A DNA stretch of 64,000 bases from assembly GCF_024391045.1 (NCBI RefSeq), contig NZ_JANFCZ010000002.1, positions 186,001 to 250,000 of the forward strand, given 5' to 3'. Below are positions 24,248 to 32,758 of this stretch, one piece after another. Under the pieces are notes generated by a model, which was not told the origin of the DNA, did not search any database, and was given only the letters and a program-made list of their open reading frames with translations. The stretch is from Pseudarthrobacter sulfonivorans (lineage in GTDB: Bacteria > Actinomycetota > Actinomycetes > Actinomycetales > Micrococcaceae). The position numbers and the translations under genes are program-made. Positions within the stretch are counted from its first letter, which is position 1. Every line of letters begins with the position of its first letter.

Positions 24248-25444
24248 ATGAGCAATGACGCCCCGGCCACCATGCCGGACCCCTCCGACGTGCTGGCCCT
24301 CGATTCCCTGCTGACCCCCGAAGAGCTGGCGCTCAGGCAACGGATCCGCGACTTCACCGACCAACGCATCAGGCCCAACATCGGCGGCTGGTATGACGAT
24401 GCCGTGTTCCCCCTGGAACTGGCCCCGGAGCTCGGCGAACTGGGCGTCCTGGGGATGCACCTGGAAGGGTACGGCTGCCCCGGCCGGTCCGCCGTCGAAT
24501 ACGGTCTCGCCGCCATGGAACTCGAAGCCGGCGACTCCGGGATCCGCACGTTCGTGTCAGTCCAGGGGTCCCTGGCCATGACAGCGATCCACAAGTGGGG
24601 TTCGGAGGATCAGAAGCAGGAGTGGCTCCCGCGGATGGCCGCCGGCGAGGTCATCGGGTGCTTCGCCCTGACTGAACCGACCGCGGGTTCTGATCCGTCA
24701 TCGATGACTACCGTTGCCCGGCGCGATGGTTTCGGAGACGACGCCGGGTGGGTGCTGGACGGTGCCAAGCGCTGGATCGGGCTGGCCTCCGTTGCCGGGG
24801 TGATGGTGGTGTGGGCCAAAACCGACGACGGCGTCCGGGGCTTCCTGGTCCCCGCAGGCACGCCCGGGGTCACCGCCACACCAATTGCCCGGAAGCTGTC
24901 CATGCGTGCCTCCATCCAGTGCGACATCACGTTCGACGGCGTCCGCTTGGGACCGGAAGCCCTCTTGCCGGGCGCCTTCGGTCTCCGTGGGCCGTTTACC
25001 TGCCTGAACGAGGCACGTTACGGCATCGCCTGGGGCGCCATGGGCGCGGCGCGTGATTCCTACGAGGCTGCCCTGGCCTATTCCCTGGAGCGCCTCCAGT
25101 TCGGCAAGCCGCTCGCCGGGTACCAGCTAACCCAGGAAAAGCTGGTCAACATGCTGCTGGAAATCCAGAAGGGCACCATGCTGGCCCTGCATCTCGGCCG
25201 GCAGAAGGACGCGGGCCGGTTACGGCCGGAGCAGATCTCGCTCGGCAAGCTGAACAACGTGCGCGAGGCCATCAAGATCGCGCGTGAAGCCCGCTCGATC
25301 CTCGGCGGAAACGGCATCACCCTGGACTATTCGCCTCTTCGGCACGCCGCCAATCTGGAGTCGGTCCGCACCTACGAGGGGACCGACGAGGTCCACACCC
25401 TGGTTCTGGGCCGGCACATCACGGGCCTCGGCGCGTTCCAATAG
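24248..25444 (+). CDS. Acyl-CoA dehydrogenase, glutaryl-CoA dehydrogenase-like
   Basis: A 398-residue flavoprotein. Seen: LTPEELALRQRIRDFTDQRI near the start, CFALTEPTAGSDPSSM (FAD-binding loop), and the C-terminal block RHAANLESVRTYEGTDEVHTLVLGRHITG, in which the Glu of TYEGT is the catalytic base of glutaryl-CoA dehydrogenases. This group decarboxylates glutaryl-CoA to crotonyl-CoA in lysine/tryptophan breakdown. I take ATG 24248 over the TTG six bases upstream. It follows the APC permease by 9 bp, which would suit uptake and degradation of an amino acid, but the YgiBC genes upstream make this link uncertain. Confidence 0.85.
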   Translation: MSNDAPATMPDPSDVLALDSLLTPEELALRQRIRDFTDQRIRPNIGGWYDDAVFPLELAPELGELGVLGMHLEGYGCPGRSAVEYGLAAMELEAGDSGIRTFVSVQGSLAMTAIHKWGSEDQKQEWLPRMAAGEVIGCFALTEPTAGSDPSSMTTVARRDGFGDDAGWVLDGAKRWIGLASVAGVMVVWAKTDDGVRGFLVPAGTPGVTATPIARKLSMRASIQCDITFDGVRLGPEALLPGAFGLRGPFTCLNEARYGIAWGAMGAARDSYEAALAYSLERLQFGKPLAGYQLTQEKLVNMLLEIQKGTMLALHLGRQKDAGRLRPEQISLGKLNNVREAIKIAREARSILGGNGITLDYSPLRHAANLESVRTYEGTDEVHTLVLGRHITGLGAFQ

Positions 25445-25450
25445 GCCAGC

Positions 25451-25480
25451 CCGCCCGCCCGGCCCAAAGCGGGCGGGCGG
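25451..25480. terminator. GC-rich hairpin between convergent genes
   Basis: CCGCCCGCCC (25451-25460) pairs with 25471-25480 across a 10-nt loop, in the 40-bp gap between the acyl-CoA dehydrogenase and MFS stops. No T-run; likely bidirectional end structure. Confidence 0.6.
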
Positions 25481-25484
25481 AGGG

Positions 25485-26825
25485 TCAGGCTGCGGCCACC
25501 GGGACGGGTTCCTTAACCGTCTTGTCCTTGCGGATGGTGGCGCTGATGACGGCGGCGATGGTGCACATGGCCGCGGCGCCGAACCAGGCGTAGGTGTATT
25601 CGCCGGTGGCGTCCCGGATGGCGCCGGCACCCAGAGCCGCGGCGGCTGCGCCGAGCTGGTGGGCGGCGAAGACCCAGCCGAAGACCACACTGCCGTCCGC
25701 GCCGAACGTCTTGCGGCAGATGGCCGCGGTGGGCGGCACGGTGGCCACCCAGTCCAGGCCGTAGATCACCACAAACACCAGCATGCTCGGCTGGACGGTG
25801 GCGCTCAGGAGCAGCGGCAGGACCAGCAGCCCGATCCCGCGGAACTGGTAGTACACGGCCAGCAGGACCTTGGGGTTGTAGCGGTCGGTCAGCCAGCCGG
25901 AAGCGATGGTCCCCAGGATGTCGAAAATCCCGACGACGGCGAGCAGCCCGGCTGCGGTGGTTTCCGGCATGCCGTGGTCGTGCGCGGAGGGGATGAAGTG
26001 GGTGCCGATCAGGCCGTTCGTGGTGGCGCCGCAGATCGCGAAGCCCGCCACAAGGGCCCAGAACGTGCGCTCCCGGCTGGCCCGCTTGAGGACCTGGAGG
26101 GCCCGGACGGCGGCGTTGCTGCTGCGCCCGCCGTGGGCGACAGAGGCGGCAGCCGCGGGCACGGACCCAGCGGCAGCGGGCGAACCCCTGTCCTCCTCGG
26201 GCGCCGTTTCACCGTAAGGCAAGGCGCCGACGTCGGCCGGTGAGTTCTTGAGGAACTTCAGCACCAGCGGAACCACGGCGAGCGCGCCGGCGGCGATCAG
26301 TAGGGACGCTTGCCGCCAGCCCGGATCCTGGGCCAGCATGGCGATGAACGGCAGGAAGACCAGCTGGCCCGCGGCACTGCCCGCTGTGAGGATACCGATG
26401 ACCAGCCCGCGGCTTTTGGCGAACCAGGTGTTGGCGATGGTGGCGGCGAAGACCAGGGCCATCGAGCCCGTGCCCAGGCCGATCAGCAGCCCCCACGTCA
26501 GCAGGATCTGCCAGGACTGGCTGACCAGGACCGTGAGTGCGCTGCCGGCACCGATCATCACCAGGGCGGTGGCCGTGACGGCGCGGATGCCGAACCGCTC
26601 CATCAGGGCCGCGGCGAAGGGGGCCGTCAGGCCGAACAGGACAAGGTTGATGCTCACGGCGGCGGACAGGACCGTGGTGGACCAGCCGAACTCCTGCTGC
26701 AGCGGCACCATCAGTACACCGGGGGCCGCCCGGAAACCCGCAGCACCCACCAACGCCAGGAAGGCTACCGCCGCGACGATCCAGGCGGGGTGCATGCGCC
26801 GGCGGGTGGTCTGGGCGGCGCTCAT
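25485..26825 (-). CDS. MFS transporter
   Basis: A 446-residue Major Facilitator with about twelve hydrophobic segments. Seen: MHPAWIVAAVAFLALVGAAGFRAAPGVLMVPLQQEFGWSTTVLSAAVSINLVLFGLTAPFAAALMERFGIR, the N-domain start with the MFS loop 2-3 pattern, and LLSATVQPSMLVFVVIYGLDWVATVPP in the C half. It resembles the oxalate/formate-antiporter-like (OFA) MFS type, but substrate is unknown. The ATG overlaps the HxlR stop (ATGA), so it is the second gene of a regulator-transporter operon and the HxlR protein probably controls it. Confidence 0.86.
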   Translation of the reverse strand: MSAAQTTRRRMHPAWIVAAVAFLALVGAAGFRAAPGVLMVPLQQEFGWSTTVLSAAVSINLVLFGLTAPFAAALMERFGIRAVTATALVMIGAGSALTVLVSQSWQILLTWGLLIGLGTGSMALVFAATIANTWFAKSRGLVIGILTAGSAAGQLVFLPFIAMLAQDPGWRQASLLIAAGALAVVPLVLKFLKNSPADVGALPYGETAPEEDRGSPAAAGSVPAAAASVAHGGRSSNAAVRALQVLKRASRERTFWALVAGFAICGATTNGLIGTHFIPSAHDHGMPETTAAGLLAVVGIFDILGTIASGWLTDRYNPKVLLAVYYQFRGIGLLVLPLLLSATVQPSMLVFVVIYGLDWVATVPPTAAICRKTFGADGSVVFGWVFAAHQLGAAAAALGAGAIRDATGEYTYAWFGAAAMCTIAAVISATIRKDKTVKEPVPVAAA

Positions 26826-27313
26826 GCCGCGGCCGTGGCGAGTTCCACGGGAGCGTCCGTGCGGGTGAGGCTGTGCCAGCTCGTGTTGGCGGCGGTGAGC
26901 CGTTCCCCGCAGCCGGTGCAGGTGTCCGCGGAGCTGGTCCTTTGGCCGCAACCGGAGTGGATTACGAACATGTGCGCCTGCTCGGAGGGCGCGGGCAGGT
27001 GCTTCTCGGCCCACATGACCACGGCGTTGAGCACGGGAAGGGCATCCTCCCCCATGGGCGTCAGCACATATTCCTGACGCGGGCGGCCGCCGTCGTCGTA
27101 AGTCCTCTTGGTCAGCAGGCCGGACTCCACCAGGCCCGCCAGACGTTTGGTGAGGACCGAGTCAGCCACCGCCAGGCGTGACTTCATGGCGTCGAAGCGC
27201 CCGTTGCCAAAGAAGACCTCGCGGAGCACCAGCATGCTCCAGGGGTCGCCGAGGATGTCAAGGCCGCGGGCCATGCTGCAGGTGCGTTGGGACCAGTCGG
27301 ATCGGAGTGCCAT
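26822..27313 (-). CDS. HxlR-type regulator with C-terminal zinc-ribbon-like tail
   Basis: A 163-residue winged-helix regulator. Seen: CSMARGLDILGDPWSMLVLREVFFGNGRFDAMKSRL (12-47) and LTKRLAGLVESGLLTKRTYDDGGRPRQEYVLTPMGED (54-90), the HxlR signature. The C-terminal part is unusual: HSGCGQ (His119, Cys122) and CTGCGE (Cys132, Cys135) form an H/C-x2-C pair resembling a zinc ribbon, which may bind metal or sense redox. It heads the operon with the MFS gene (4-bp overlap). A 24-bp inverted repeat lies between it and metB on its upstream side. Confidence 0.88.
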   Translation of the reverse strand: MALRSDWSQRTCSMARGLDILGDPWSMLVLREVFFGNGRFDAMKSRLAVADSVLTKRLAGLVESGLLTKRTYDDGGRPRQEYVLTPMGEDALPVLNAVVMWAEKHLPAPSEQAHMFVIHSGCGQRTSSADTCTGCGERLTAANTSWHSLTRTDAPVELATAAA

Positions 27314-27357
27314 AAAGGCATCCTAGCTGACTCTCTTGAAGAAAGCTAGACCTGTAG

Positions 27358-27414
27358 CGAGATGGCACTTCGCGGCAGTCCGGGTGGGTGGGACTGCCGC
27401 GAAGTGCCATCTCG
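27358..27414. repeat. 24-bp-arm inverted repeat (palindrome family 2), intergenic copy
   Basis: A perfect 24-bp arm (27358-27381, core GATGGCACTTCGCGGCAG) and its complement (27391-27414) around a 9-nt loop, 11 bp beyond the metB stop. A degenerate copy is inside the gene at 43656 (44113-44169). No T-run, so it is a dispersed repeat as much as a terminator. Confidence 0.88.
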
Positions 27415-27425
27415 CGCAGGGGGGC

Positions 27426-28604
27426 TTACTTCAGGAACGTGAAGGCGTGCTCGAGGTCCGCGATGAGGTCCTCGACATCCTCGATACCGCAGGAAAGCCG
27501 GATGAGGTTGACCGGAACGGCCAGCTCGGTGCCCTTGACTGAGGCGTGGGTCATCTCGGACGGGTAGTTCATCAGCGATTCGATGCCGCCCAGGGATTCG
27601 GCCAGGGTGAACACCGAGGTGTTTTCCGCGACGGTGCGGGCCGCCGCCTCGCCGCCCTTGAACTGGACGGACACCATGCCGCCGAACTTCCTCATCTGCT
27701 TCTTCGCCAGCTCATGGCCGGGGTGGGAGGGCAGGCCCGGGTACAGGACGGCCTCCACCTCGGGACGCTCAAGCAGCCATTCGGCCACTGCCTGGCCATT
27801 TTCGCTGTGCCGGTCCATGCGCACGCCCAGTGTCTTCAGGCCGCGGGTGGTGAGGAACGCGTCCATGGGCCCGGACACGGCGCCCACTGCGAACTGCACA
27901 AAGCCGATCTTCTCGGCGAGGTCCGCGTCCTTGACCACTATGGCGCCGCCCACCACGTCGGAGTGGCCGCCGATGTACTTGGTGGTGGAGTGGACCACGA
28001 CGTCGGCACCCAGGGCGAGCGGGTTCTGCAGGTAGGGCGACGCGAAGGTGTTGTCGACCACCAGGAGGGCCCCGGCGTCGTGCGCCACTTTGGCGAGCGC
28101 CTCGATGTCGGTGATCTTCATCAGCGGGTTGGAGGGGGTTTCCACCCAGACGAAGCGGGTCTTGCCGCCGTTTGATCCACCAGCCGCCACGGCCTTAGCC
28201 ACCGCGTCCAGGTCCGCCATGTCCACGGGGGTGTTGCCGATTCCCCAGTCGCCCAGGACGCGGCTGATGAGCCGGTAGGTGCCGCCGTAGGCGTCGTTGC
28301 CGAGGACAATATGGTCGCCGGGGCGGGTGAGCGCCCGGATGAGGGAATCCTCCGCAGCCAGGCCCGAGCTGAAGGAGTAGGCGTGGGTTCCGCCTTCCAG
28401 CGCCGCGAGCTGCTCCTGCAGCGCGTCACGGGTGGGGTTTCCGCCGCGGCCGTATTCGTAGCCGTCGCGGAGGTTGCCGATTCCGTCCTGGGCGTAGGTG
28501 GAACTGAAGTGCACCGGCGGGACCACGGCGCCCGTCCGGGGTTCGAAGGCCTGGCCGGCGTGGACGGCGCGGGTGTTGAAACCCTGGTTTTCAGAGGCAG
28601 TCAT
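27426..28604 (-). CDS. metB: Cystathionine gamma-synthase (Cys/Met PLP enzyme)
   Basis: A 392-residue PLP enzyme of transsulfuration. Seen: GFNTRAVHAGQAFEPRTGAVVPPVHFSSTY (8-37), YGRGGNPTRDALQEQLAALEGG (51-72), LLVVDNTFASPYLQNPLALGADVVVHSTTKYIGGHSDV, with the PLP lysine at Lys209, and the closing RLSCGIEDVEDLIADLEHAF. It follows cbs by 15 bp on the same strand, so the two form a transsulfuration operon; from sequence alone gamma-synthase and gamma-lyase cannot be told apart, and a cbs-partner enzyme may work as a lyase (homocysteine to cysteine). Confidence 0.9.
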   Translation of the reverse strand: MTASENQGFNTRAVHAGQAFEPRTGAVVPPVHFSSTYAQDGIGNLRDGYEYGRGGNPTRDALQEQLAALEGGTHAYSFSSGLAAEDSLIRALTRPGDHIVLGNDAYGGTYRLISRVLGDWGIGNTPVDMADLDAVAKAVAAGGSNGGKTRFVWVETPSNPLMKITDIEALAKVAHDAGALLVVDNTFASPYLQNPLALGADVVVHSTTKYIGGHSDVVGGAIVVKDADLAEKIGFVQFAVGAVSGPMDAFLTTRGLKTLGVRMDRHSENGQAVAEWLLERPEVEAVLYPGLPSHPGHELAKKQMRKFGGMVSVQFKGGEAAARTVAENTSVFTLAESLGGIESLMNYPSEMTHASVKGTELAVPVNLIRLSCGIEDVEDLIADLEHAFTFLK

Positions 28605-28619
28605 GGTGCTCCTTCGAGG

Positions 28620-30005
28620 CTAGTTGCTGAGGTAGGCGAGCAGGTCGTGGCGGGTCAGGATTCCGACGGGCGCTCCGACAAAGGTCACCATCACGGTGTC
28701 CACTTCGGAGAGCAGCTCGCGGGCGGCCGAGATGGTTTCCAGTGAGCCGATCACCGGCAGCCGCTCCCCCATGTGTTCGGAGATCTTGTCCGTGAGCTTG
28801 GCTTCGCCGCGGAAGAGTTTAGACGTCAGGGTGCGCTCGTCCACGGCGCCGAGGACTTCACCCATCACCACCGGCGGTTCCTGCGAGAGGACCGGGATGT
28901 GGCTGACGCCGAACTCGTTCATGATGTTGATGACGTCGCGGACGGTCTCGTTCGGGTGGATGTGGACCAGGTCAGGCAGTTCGCCGTTCTTGGTCTTGAT
29001 GACCTCGCCCACGGAGGCTTCCTCGCCGCCGGAGAGGAACCCGTAGGAACGCATCCAGTGATCGTTGAAGATCTTGGCCAGGTAGCCGCGGCCGGAGTCG
29101 GGGAGGATGACCACCATCACGGCGCTTTCGGGGAGGTCGCGGGCGGCCTGCAGTGCCGCCACCACGGCCATGCCGGAGGAGCCGCCCACCAGCAGACCCT
29201 CTTCCCGGGCGAGCCTGCGGGTCATCTCGAACGAGTCGGCGTCGGTGACGGCAATGACCTCGTCCGGCACGGACTTGTCGTAGTTCTCCGGCCACATGTC
29301 CTCGCCGACGCCTTCGACGAAGTACGGGCGCCCGGTGCCGCCGGAGTAGACCGAACCTGCCGGGTCGGCGCCGATGATCCTGACCCGGCCGCCGTCGGCC
29401 TCGGCCCGGTCTGCGGAGACGTCCTTGAGGTAGCGCCCGGTGCCGGTGATGGTGCCGCCGGTGCCGGCGCCGATCACGCAGTGGGTGACGCGGCCGTCGG
29501 TGTCGCGCCAGATTTCCGGGCCGGTGGTCTCGTAGTGGCTGCCGGGGGCGGCGGGGTTGGAGAACTGGTCCGGTTTGTAGGCGCCGGGGATTTCGGTGAC
29601 GAGCCGGTCCGAGACGCTGTAATAGCTCTGCGGGCTGTCCGGCGCCACGGAGGTAGGCGTGACCACAACCTCCGCGCCGTAGGCCTGCAGCACGGCGCGC
29701 TTGTCCTCGCCCACCTTGTCCGGCACCACAAAGATGCACTTGTAGCCCTTTTGCTGGGCCACCAGCGCCAGACCCACACCGGTGTTGCCGGACGTCGGCT
29801 CAACTATGGTCCCGCCGGGCAGCAGCTTGCCGGTCCGTTCGGCTTCCTCGATCATCTTCACCGCGATGCGGTCCTTGATGGAGCCGCCCGGATTGATGTA
29901 TTCCAGCTTGACCAGGACAGTGGCTTTGATGCCTTCCGTCACGTGGTTGAGCTTGATGAGCGGCGTGTTTCCGATGAGGTCCAGGACGGACTGCGCGTAC
30001 TTCAT
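28620..30005 (-). CDS. cbs: Cystathionine beta-synthase
   Basis: A 461-residue PLP enzyme that joins homocysteine and serine. Seen: SVLDLIGNTPLIKLNHV (6-22), the PLP lysine Lys44 in GGSIKDRIAVKM, EPTSGNTGVGLALVAQQKG, and GAGTGGTITGTGRYLKD (phosphate loop). The C-terminal region (about 335-461) holds a tandem CBS-domain pair (LVHIHPNETVRDVINIMNEFGVSHIPVLS and EHMGERLPVIGSLETISAARELLSEVD), so the enzyme may be allosterically regulated. It is the first gene of the cbs-metB unit, followed on the other side by the VOC gene. Confidence 0.93.
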   Translation of the reverse strand: MKYAQSVLDLIGNTPLIKLNHVTEGIKATVLVKLEYINPGGSIKDRIAVKMIEEAERTGKLLPGGTIVEPTSGNTGVGLALVAQQKGYKCIFVVPDKVGEDKRAVLQAYGAEVVVTPTSVAPDSPQSYYSVSDRLVTEIPGAYKPDQFSNPAAPGSHYETTGPEIWRDTDGRVTHCVIGAGTGGTITGTGRYLKDVSADRAEADGGRVRIIGADPAGSVYSGGTGRPYFVEGVGEDMWPENYDKSVPDEVIAVTDADSFEMTRRLAREEGLLVGGSSGMAVVAALQAARDLPESAVMVVILPDSGRGYLAKIFNDHWMRSYGFLSGGEEASVGEVIKTKNGELPDLVHIHPNETVRDVINIMNEFGVSHIPVLSQEPPVVMGEVLGAVDERTLTSKLFRGEAKLTDKISEHMGERLPVIGSLETISAARELLSEVDTVMVTFVGAPVGILTRHDLLAYLSN

Positions 30006-30060
30006 AGGTACAAAGTTACCGCCTGCCGCTGCCGGGCCCTGCCCGGGTCAGCTGCCCGGC

Positions 30061-30453
30061 TCAGCTGCCCGCCGAGGAATCCGTCTGCCAGAGGCCCATG
30101 ATGTTGCCTTCGGTGTCCGTGAAGTAGGCGTACCAGCCCATGCCGGGAACGGCGTCCTTGGCCTGGGCAACGGCCCCGCCGGCGGACTCGATCTGCGCCA
30201 GCGCGGCGTCAACGTCATCCACGTCGATGGTGATGATGGGCGATTTGAGGCTGTCCGTGCGCGGGAACAGGGCCCCGTTGATGGCGCCGGGCGCGCTGGG
30301 CATGCCCGTCTGCTGGTCCGACGGGGTGGTGATGGCGCTGGTGTAGTCCATCCCCTGCATGGGGACCATGGTCCAGCCGAACGCCCTTTGGTAGAAGGCG
30401 TTGGCGCGTTCTTTGTCACCGGTGGGAATCTCGAAATGCACAACTCCAGCCAC
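30061..30453 (-). CDS. VOC/glyoxalase-like protein
   Basis: A 130-residue protein with a single vicinal-oxygen-chelate repeat pair. Seen: VVHFEIPTGDKERANAFYQRAFGW near the start, the metal-binding-type His and Glu in VVHFEIPT and TDTEGNIMGLWQ, and SPIITIDVDDVDAALAQIESAGG. Such proteins often bind a metal and small hydrophobic or antibiotic substrates. I chose GTG at 30453, preceded by AAAGGAG; an ATG frame at the same place belongs to another reading frame. It lies 56 bp upstream of cbs on the same strand (its stop at 30061), so co-transcription is possible. Confidence 0.82.
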   Translation of the reverse strand: MAGVVHFEIPTGDKERANAFYQRAFGWTMVPMQGMDYTSAITTPSDQQTGMPSAPGAINGALFPRTDSLKSPIITIDVDDVDAALAQIESAGGAVAQAKDAVPGMGWYAYFTDTEGNIMGLWQTDSSAGS

Positions 30454-30583
30454 TGCATGCTCCTTTGGATGCGAGGGGGAAAGCGCGGACGCCCCGCGCC
30501 AGTTGGAGTCTAGTCCCGGTGTCCGGGGTCCGTAAGGGGGTGTGGGAACCCGCGTTGTCAGGCCGCCGTGGGACGATGAAGGC

Positions 30584-31609
30584 ATGACCATTGCTGACGC
30601 TCCCGCCCGGCTGGCCGCCGCCGCGGACGCGTCCCTCCGGTGGCATCCGGACGGCCCCTACAGCCTGCAGCAGACGCTGGGCACTCTCCTGCGCGGCACC
30701 GGGGATCCTTCATTTTCGTTCCGGCCGGACGGGCTGTGGATGGCGTTTACGACGCCGGACGGGCCGGTCACGCTGCGCCTCACCGCTGCCGCTGGTTCGG
30801 GCGCTGGCGCGGTCTCGGATGGTGGCGTCTCCGGCGGCGCAGTGTCCGGCGGCGCCGTTGATGCCCAGGCATGGGGCCCGGGATCCGCTGCGGGGCTCGC
30901 CGGCGTGCCGCGCATGCTGGGCGCGCACGACGACTGGACGGCCTTCGATGAGCCGGCCTTCCACGCCACGCTCCCCCGGATGGTCCGTGAGGCACGACGC
31001 CGGAACCCGGCTTTGCGGCTCCCCTCCACCGGGCGCATGGTTGACTGCCTCGTGCCCACCATCCTGGAGCAAAAGGTCACCGTCGTCGAGGCCCGCCGAG
31101 GCTACCGCTACCTGATGTACCGCTTTGGCTCCTCCGCCCCGGCGGCCGGATCCGCCGCCCCGGAGGGCCTGCGCGTCCAGCCCACCCAGGAGCAGTGGCT
31201 GCGCATCCCCTCCTGGGAATGGCACCAGGCCGGAGTGGGCCCGCAGCGGTCCGCAACGGTCATGCGCGCGCTGCGATCCGCCGTCGCGCTTGAACGCCTG
31301 GCCGCCCTCCCGGCTTTGGAGGCGGCGGCCAAGCTACGGGTTATTGCCGGCATCGGGGTGTGGACTGCTGCCGAGGTGGTGCAGCGTACCCACGGCTGCC
31401 CGGATTCAATCGCCGTGGGCGATTACCACCTCGCGGCCTACGTGGGCGCCGCGCTGACCGGCCGGCGGACGGACGATGCCGGGATGCTGGAGCTGTTGGC
31501 GCCTTGGGCCGGGCACCGTCAGCGGGTGGTCCGGATGATCGGATTGAGCGGTTTCCGGAAACCCACGTTCGGCCCGCGGATGACCATCCAGGACCACCGC
31601 CGCCACTGA
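30584..31609 (+). CDS. AlkA-like DNA glycosylase (HhH-GPD)
   Basis: A 341-residue putative 3-methyladenine-type DNA glycosylase. Seen: an N-terminal domain with YSLQQTLGTLLRGTGDPSF (Y/L-rich, AlkA-like), a Gly/Ala/Ser-rich insert about 83-115 (VSDGGVSGGAVSGG) likely a surface loop, LVPTILEQKVTVVEARRGYRYL, and the helix-hairpin-helix LRVIAGIGVWTAAEVV followed by DSIAVGDYHLA with the catalytic Asp. Repair of alkylated bases is inferred from the fold. The start ATG 30584 is preferred over longer frames. It is convergent with the nuclease gene; repeat copy 2 lies between them. Confidence 0.85.
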   Translation: MTIADAPARLAAAADASLRWHPDGPYSLQQTLGTLLRGTGDPSFSFRPDGLWMAFTTPDGPVTLRLTAAAGSGAGAVSDGGVSGGAVSGGAVDAQAWGPGSAAGLAGVPRMLGAHDDWTAFDEPAFHATLPRMVREARRRNPALRLPSTGRMVDCLVPTILEQKVTVVEARRGYRYLMYRFGSSAPAAGSAAPEGLRVQPTQEQWLRIPSWEWHQAGVGPQRSATVMRALRSAVALERLAALPALEAAAKLRVIAGIGVWTAAEVVQRTHGCPDSIAVGDYHLAAYVGAALTGRRTDDAGMLELLAPWAGHRQRVVRMIGLSGFRKPTFGPRMTIQDHRRH

Positions 31610-31624
31610 CCCCTCCCTCTCCTG

Positions 31625-31687
31625 CAACGCGGGGTCACTTCTGGCCGGATAAACAGCGGTTATCGAACCATAAGTGACCCCGCGTTT
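31625..31687. repeat. Palindromic element PE1, copy 2
   Basis: Left arm CAACGCGGGGTCACTT (31625-31640) pairs with 31672-31686 (15 perfect bp; the last position differs). Loop is 31 nt. It begins 16 bp past the glycosylase stop and abuts the nuclease stop codon (31687-31689). Confidence 0.88.
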
Positions 31688-32604
31688 CAGTCAGTGCGGC
31701 GAGCCCGTTTGATTCTGGCCACGAGCTGCTGGAAGTCATCGGCGAGGTCGTCCGCGTTCGGCTTGAAGTAGGACCAACCTGCGTGGACGAAAAGTTCGTC
31801 ACGCCGGTTATCACGCGACTGCTGTTCCCTTGTCCGGTGGTGCGCGCCGTCGTACTGCACCGCGATCCGGTGCTTCCGGTACCCGAGATCGGCAGCGGGC
31901 GACCTCGGATCGTGCGGATCCAGGCGGAGCTGTAACTCAGGTTCAGGTAGGTTCGCATCAAGCAGCGCGAGGCGAAGAAAGGTTTCCGGGAACGAATCCG
32001 CCCCCACCCGCATCTCGTCCAAGGCAAGCCGCGCCTTTTCAACGCCTTTCATGTTGGGATGCTGACGGATCAGCAAGCGAAGTCCATCTTTATGGGCAAA
32101 AGGCAGGCTCCGGAACTCCAGATCCGGCCGTGGCATGCGGATCAGCTGGTCTCCCATCGCGATGACGTAGCGCAGCGGCAGCTGATGAGCCAGGTCAAGC
32201 CATGTCCGGGCGGGCCCGCTGACCCGGATCCCGTCAATCTCCACCACTTCACCCGGAATCACATGGACTCGGTGACCGACGACGCCGGCACGCCGGACTC
32301 TGGGCAATCCGTTCGGCTTGCTGAGGTGCATGCGGGGATCGGCGCCCAGCCAGGGTGGAAGTCCCAAGTCGAAGAACACGGCCGCCGTCTCGTGGGAGAC
32401 CCAGGCATCGGGGGTGGCAGCGCAAAGTACGCGTGCCCGCTCGATCATGGAAGGCTCCCGGCCAGCATGCGTCCGGATCAGCCGGCCTCCGCCCACCAGG
32501 TCCTTGGCCCGCAAACGGTTCGGCGCAACCCCAAGGGCCCGTGATTGGTAGACCGTAAAAGGCAGTTTGGCGAGTTCCTCGGGGAGCGGCTTCGCAGTGA
32601 CCAT
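31687..32604 (-). CDS. Vsr/DUF559-like endonuclease-domain protein
   Basis: A 305-residue protein with an N-terminal AbiEi-like winged-helix region (about 1-75; RALGVAPNRLRAKDLVGGGRLIR) and a C-terminal Vsr/DUF559-like nuclease region. Seen in the latter: ADLGYRKHRIAVQYDGAHHRTREQQSRDNRRDELF, i.e. an Asp, then Q-Y-D-G in place of the usual E-Y-D-G, and HH...RD. The Glu-to-Gln change may weaken catalysis. Such proteins are common in actinobacteria but of unknown role. The gene is flanked exactly by two copies of repeat PE1 (31625 and 32669). Start ATG 32604 is preferred; an upstream ATG at 32619 is possible. Confidence 0.8.
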   Translation of the reverse strand: MVTAKPLPEELAKLPFTVYQSRALGVAPNRLRAKDLVGGGRLIRTHAGREPSMIERARVLCAATPDAWVSHETAAVFFDLGLPPWLGADPRMHLSKPNGLPRVRRAGVVGHRVHVIPGEVVEIDGIRVSGPARTWLDLAHQLPLRYVIAMGDQLIRMPRPDLEFRSLPFAHKDGLRLLIRQHPNMKGVEKARLALDEMRVGADSFPETFLRLALLDANLPEPELQLRLDPHDPRSPAADLGYRKHRIAVQYDGAHHRTREQQSRDNRRDELFVHAGWSYFKPNADDLADDFQQLVARIKRARRTD

Positions 32605-32668
32605 GGCACAAGTGTGCACCGTCCGAAGGAACAGCGTCTGAAGTTATCCACACCCCCGGCTCACCCTG

Positions 32669-32731
32669 CAACGCGGGGTCACTTTTCTCTCAATTAAGGC
32701 GAATTATCGGGCGAGAAGTGGCCCCGCGTTG
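32669..32731. repeat. Palindromic element PE1, copy 3
   Basis: Arms CAACGCGGGGTCACTT (32669-32684) and 32716-32731, one mismatch, 31-nt loop. It lies between the nuclease gene start and the fadD stop, on the opposite flank of the nuclease gene from copy 2. Confidence 0.88.
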
Positions 32732-32758
32732 GTTGGTACCGGTGGGAGGGGCCCGGTC

